A DNA stretch of 64,000 nucleotides from Puffinus mauretanicus (taxonomy: Eukaryota; Chordata; Aves; Procellariiformes; Procellariidae). The notes below the pieces were generated by a model that was not told the origin of the DNA, did no database searches, and saw only the letters and a program-made list of their open reading frames with translations. Below are positions 60,060-64,000 of the stretch, one piece after another (within the stretch, counting starts at the first letter, position 1; each line of letters starts with the position of its first letter). The stretch is taken from positions 2,620,501 through 2,684,500 of the forward strand of contig JAJKFH010002906.1 of assembly GCA_023333565.1 (NCBI GenBank), written 5' to 3'. Position numbers and translations under genes: made by a program.

Positions 60060-63000
60060 GTAAGACACTTTAAGTTTTGCCTTGGCTTTGCTAAGCTAAT
60101 AACCATTGCAATAGGAATGCTAATGCAATAGGAATAAGCTGATTGATACAAGAAACTGTCTTAATGGTGAAGTTAATTTAGTTAATTGGCAAACTCTCAC
60201 TACTGTTAATTGTCTGTAACATACTCGGTGCAAGTAACAAAAATCTATGGATGGCTTTGAAGTATGCTCTAATCACGGCTAAATGAGCTTGACACAGGTA
60301 ATTGTGCCAGCTTACATGCGGTATAGTTAAGATATCTGTGATTGCTTGTTTAATATTAAAGTTACTTAGGCTGCATGGCTAGCTTAAAATACCATGTTTA
60401 ACAAACTAACAGTTGCTTGTGAAACTCATTGATGCTTCAAACAATGTTAAGTATATTCAGTGTCATGCTAACACTGTTTCTCGAACTTCATCTGTCTCTT
60501 GAATAGCAGTTGAGATTCTGTATCATAAAGCAGATTTTTTTTTCTTGCTATTGAAGTTACCTATTTCATTGTCTCTACCATTCTTTTGTAGGTAAGAACA
60601 GTTTTTCTTAAAGTGGATCATTCTACAAAGTCTTTGATTTTTACCTAGGAAGTAATGTTCTGCAGGCATCTAAAGATCAGCTGTTATGACTTCAGTGCTA
60701 TACATTGCTGAAGTACTTCTGTGCATAACTGAGAGCTTAATGTAGAGAGTTTTATGCTGGAGGATGTGCAACACACTTGTGCTGAGAAACACTGCTGCTT
60801 CCTAGCTTAGGAACTAATGGTCTGGTTATTGTTGACTAGGTGTGCAAAGATTGTAGTGTTGAGCATATTGCCTCCACCTATCATTTCTAGACTGACTTAA
60901 ATCGCCTGTTGCTATTTCTTTAGCAGAGTTTCATAGGCTGGAAATGGTTATTAAGAAATTTGAGTCTGATGGGTTGATAATATGACCTTGATTCTATAAG
61001 CTTGTGCTTTGTCTTCAAGAGTTGAGGAAAGGTTCACAGTTGTCTCAAAGCAGAAGTATTTTTTGGTAACCATAACTTAATTTTGGTAGTGTCATGTAAG
61101 GCTTATAGTCTGGATGCACTAGGTCTTGCTGTTTGTTTGGTTTTATGTTTCTTTTGTTTTTGTTTTGTTTGTCTGTTTGTTTGTTGAAGAGACTACCTTG
61201 CTGCCTTATTGTACTTTTCCTTTCTTTAGCCTATTGGACTTGTCTAACTTGTAATGGTAGCCACCTTAAGTCAGCAGGTTTATTGTATTTGTTGGAATAA
61301 GGACAAAGAGCCTGATAGCTCTGTAGTAAGCAATCTTCTTTCTTCTTTGCTGCTCCTTAAATTTCTCACAGCATACTGAAGGCCCTTTCACAGACTAAAG
61401 AAACGTCACCTGCAAAGTAGTACCAATTTGTCCACATATATATTTTTTTTTTTAAAAGGGAGATGACAGCTGTTTAGTAAAAGGCTAACAGTTTAAAAAA
61501 AAAACAAAACAAAACTTAAAATGCTGCAGTGTCATATGCTTTTAGAGGTGGGTATTTTGTTCACTTGCGACTTCATCTTGTAACAAGGGTATGCTTTCCA
61601 ACTGACACTTTTTGTCCCTCTGTCTGAGTTTTCTGTTCGTTTAGTTTTTCTGTGTTTGATTCTGGGAAACAGCTAATAATGCTAAGTGTCTGAGTCGTAG
61701 GCAACTTAAACGTGGCTCAGAGGAGAGTGTTTTTGACATTTCATAGCAAGCACAAAAACTGGCAGAGGTATTTTCTCCAAATTCCTTTTGCAACAAGGGA
61801 GAAAATTGTAGTAAGAGAAGATTAAGAAATTGAAGGTTTAAGATTACTTGATTTTGTAGCTTTCAATGAAACAATATATTTCCTTTCTTCTCATGGACAA
61901 TCACTTGCATGTTAGCTTACTCTTTGCTGCATTAGGCTGTATAAAATATTTATATTTTATTACTCCCAGTCTGTTTCTTACAAATACTGTGTTGTGTAAC
62001 AGTGACCAGGAACTTTTTTTTTTAATTTAGGTAAATTAGCAATATTTTGAGAGTCTGAAATGCAGACTGCTTTTCAATATTAGAATTGTATTGAATTATT
62101 CCTGAGATGCTGATGAGTTGTTTACTTTTAGTGACGAATCTGTGTTAAGTTCAGAAACACCTTGATTTTTGCACAATCAACACATGCTTCTTTTAGCTTG
62201 TTTGTTTACAAACTATGAAGACAGGAATCTTATTCCAAAGAGGAATGGCAAGTAGGTATCTGAGAAATTATCTGCCTGCAAGATCACTGTGGAAGCAAGT
62301 CTGTTTTCTATCTCAAGTGCTCCACATTCCAACACATGGTTTGTAAGGCTCATAAAGATTAAAAAACCTGCATATTAACAGAATTTTATTAAAAAGATAT
62401 CTTATGTAGACAAAAATGAAATGTATACTAAAATTCCTTATAACATAAATTTATGTTGACTGATTTCATAGCAACTGCTGTAAAGATAAGAAAGGCATTA
62501 TAACTTCCGGTATATAGAGGAACAAGATTCAGAGTGAAATATGTTCTATGCATTCAAGATGTGACTGTGCACAGGCCTAAACTCTGTAATTTTTAATTTT
62601 CTGCCATTGGTTAAATGATTTGCTCTCAAGAAAGGTAAAATCATCTCAGGGAGATTGAGCATTTTAGGAATAAGAAGTCATCTAATGAAAGAGATTCTTC
62701 TGTGTATCTTGGTTTATGCAAGTCTTTCTCTTACTAAAAGCTCTATTGCTACCAGTGGAATTTCTCATATAGTAAGAAGTTAATCTTGTAGAACAATTTG
62801 ACTGTCAAAGAAAGAATATACTTTTTTTTAATCTTCTGCTTCGAGGAGGAAAAAGATGTTAAGAGGTCTTTGACTCAGAATCATTGGAAAGAACTTCTTT
62901 GATCTTACGTGAAGTAAGGGAAACCAGTGATTTGCTTTTTCTTCCAAAGATACTGAAATATATTGATGCAACCGGTATTCTCCTGTGTGTTCTTCATCCA

Positions 63001-64000
63001 CTAAGAATAATAATTATTTCAAATGAAGACATAGGATTTGTTCGACTTTGTATTCTCCTTCCTGTGTTGTTAATGTTCTACTAAGTCTTTGTCATGTGTC
63101 TACATCAGGGTGTTACAGCAGACTTGCATGATTGAGCTGTTGGCTTCTGTGACTAAAATGACTGGCAAAACATCTGGGAGATTGAGCTATGCTGTAGTAC
63201 TTGAGCAGACTTTCCAGATGTGAAATTGTGTTTACTGAGTGTATAAATAGTGGGCAGTCAAAAACATGTGAACTTGAAAATTGAGGGTGGCAGTACTTTT
63301 TGTCCTACAGATCTATAGGGCAGAGTGAGAAGGACACCTAGAGAAAGAGCAAAGCTATAAGCAATACTCTTGTCTTCATGCTTTCACCAGGAAATTAAGA
63401 TTGCGTACCTGTATATTTCATATCAGAACTCTCCTATTAAATTATGCCTAGTGATCTTCATTGGTGTCTTGATAGTCCATATGTGTATGTTTCTTCATGA
63501 TAATGGGAGTGGGGAGGGGAAGAAAGAAGACTGTTCAGTCTAGGCTAAACCAGAACAATTCTGTAATCCTGTCTCTTCATAATAAGGTATCAGAAGTAGT
63601 ATACCTCACTTGTGGCAAACAACACATTTCATGTAGTCAGGACTTTTCTCTGATACTGGGTTGCCTACTCTTTTACAATAAAGGTTTTCCTGTAGTGCAG
63701 TGACATCTTCTAGTAATATATACTCCATAAACTTTTCTTGGGTGAATGGTTTGTGTGGTGAAGAAAACAAAGATCCAAGCCAATCGTTACTTTGTAGCAT
63801 TTTGATCTGGAGCCTTAAGGTTAATTTTCTTCTCTAGGAACATCCCAGAGCTTTGCACAGGGATTTGGGATGATAACAGAGGATAATATTTTACCATTTC
63901 TGTCTTATGAAATTGGTGTAGATTGATGTGCTTTGTACAGCTGGAGAAATGAAATACGAAGAGATGCAGTAGTGGTTCTTATTCTTGTTTCAAGGACATC
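60060..64000 (+). other. DIAPH3: DIAPH3 intron 2, 5' part
   Basis: From donor GTAAGA to the window end. AT-rich, with a (TTTG)n-like tract (61128-61186) and an A-rich AAAAC tract (61496-61516). I searched for the next expected DIAPH3 segment (beginning around LDKFAS, the GTPase-binding region) and did not find it, so exon 3 lies beyond the window. The 66-codon frame at 62884-63084 and others have no recognisable family features. Confidence 0.75.

Noticed and set aside
60060..64000. DIAPH3 exon 3
   Set aside because: No sequence able to encode the expected following segment with flanking AG/GT was seen; it probably lies beyond the window.
1..64000. tRNA, rRNA, snRNA genes, CRISPR arrays or bacterial operons
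   Set aside because: No tRNA B-box with matching folds, no snRNA or rRNA signatures, no regularly spaced repeats, and the sequence is clearly a vertebrate nuclear locus.

Overview
The window is a piece of vertebrate, almost certainly avian, nuclear genome. The main clues are at least seven 3'-end fragments of CR1 LINEs, the dominant retrotransposon of birds, with their ORF2 C-terminal coding sequence and octamer-type tails (ATTCTATG)n. There are also two LTR segments of avian endogenous-retrovirus type, a 1.4 kb TATA-less CpG island, and coding exons with classic GT-AG splice sites. Nothing prokaryotic is present: no operons, CRISPR arrays or phage.

The only host gene I can identify is DIAPH3 (formin mDia2) on the + strand. 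Its CpG-island promoter lies at about 48.6-50.05 kb. Coding exon 1 (49592-49747, 52 codons) ends at a GTAAGT donor. After a 10.3 kb intron comes a 33-nt coding exon 2 (60027-60059). The joint reads through in phase as ...KPKF/HLNIKTLTDDV, the start of the DIAPH3 N-terminal region. The rest of the window (60060-64000) is intron 2; exon 3 was not found.

Bases 1-48.4 kb look like non-coding upstream intergenic DNA. Region by region: an LTR fragment (1.8-2.1 kb, minus); a relic amniote fold-back repeat (3.7-3.8 kb); an ancient LINE endonuclease-domain relic (about 4.05-4.6 kb); CR1 (5.2-5.9 kb, plus); CR1 (13.9-14.7 kb, plus); old CR1 (15.7-16.2 kb, plus); a 741-bp solo-LTR-like element (20956-21696, minus); old CR1 (28.6-29.3 kb, plus); a GC-rich island with a 170-bp tandem duplication (30.15-31.07 kb); a 1.4 kb CR1 carrying reverse-transcriptase motifs (36.5-38.0 kb, minus); an unclassified CTGAYY-rich block running into another 1.15 kb CR1 (40.64-42.13 kb, minus); then AT-rich unique DNA up to the promoter. 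A further CR1 (51.8-52.35 kb, plus) lies inside DIAPH3 intron 1.

I found no evidence of a new biological system. The points most worth a second look are the promoter architecture of DIAPH3 (ZNF143-type site, paired inverted CCAAT boxes, three GGCGGGAC boxes, GGC repeats), the 33-nt microexon, a perfect 27-nt palindrome, a CR1 flanked by an 11-bp inverted repeat, and several private tandem duplications. Repeat names come from recall of family consensus sequences, not from a database search.
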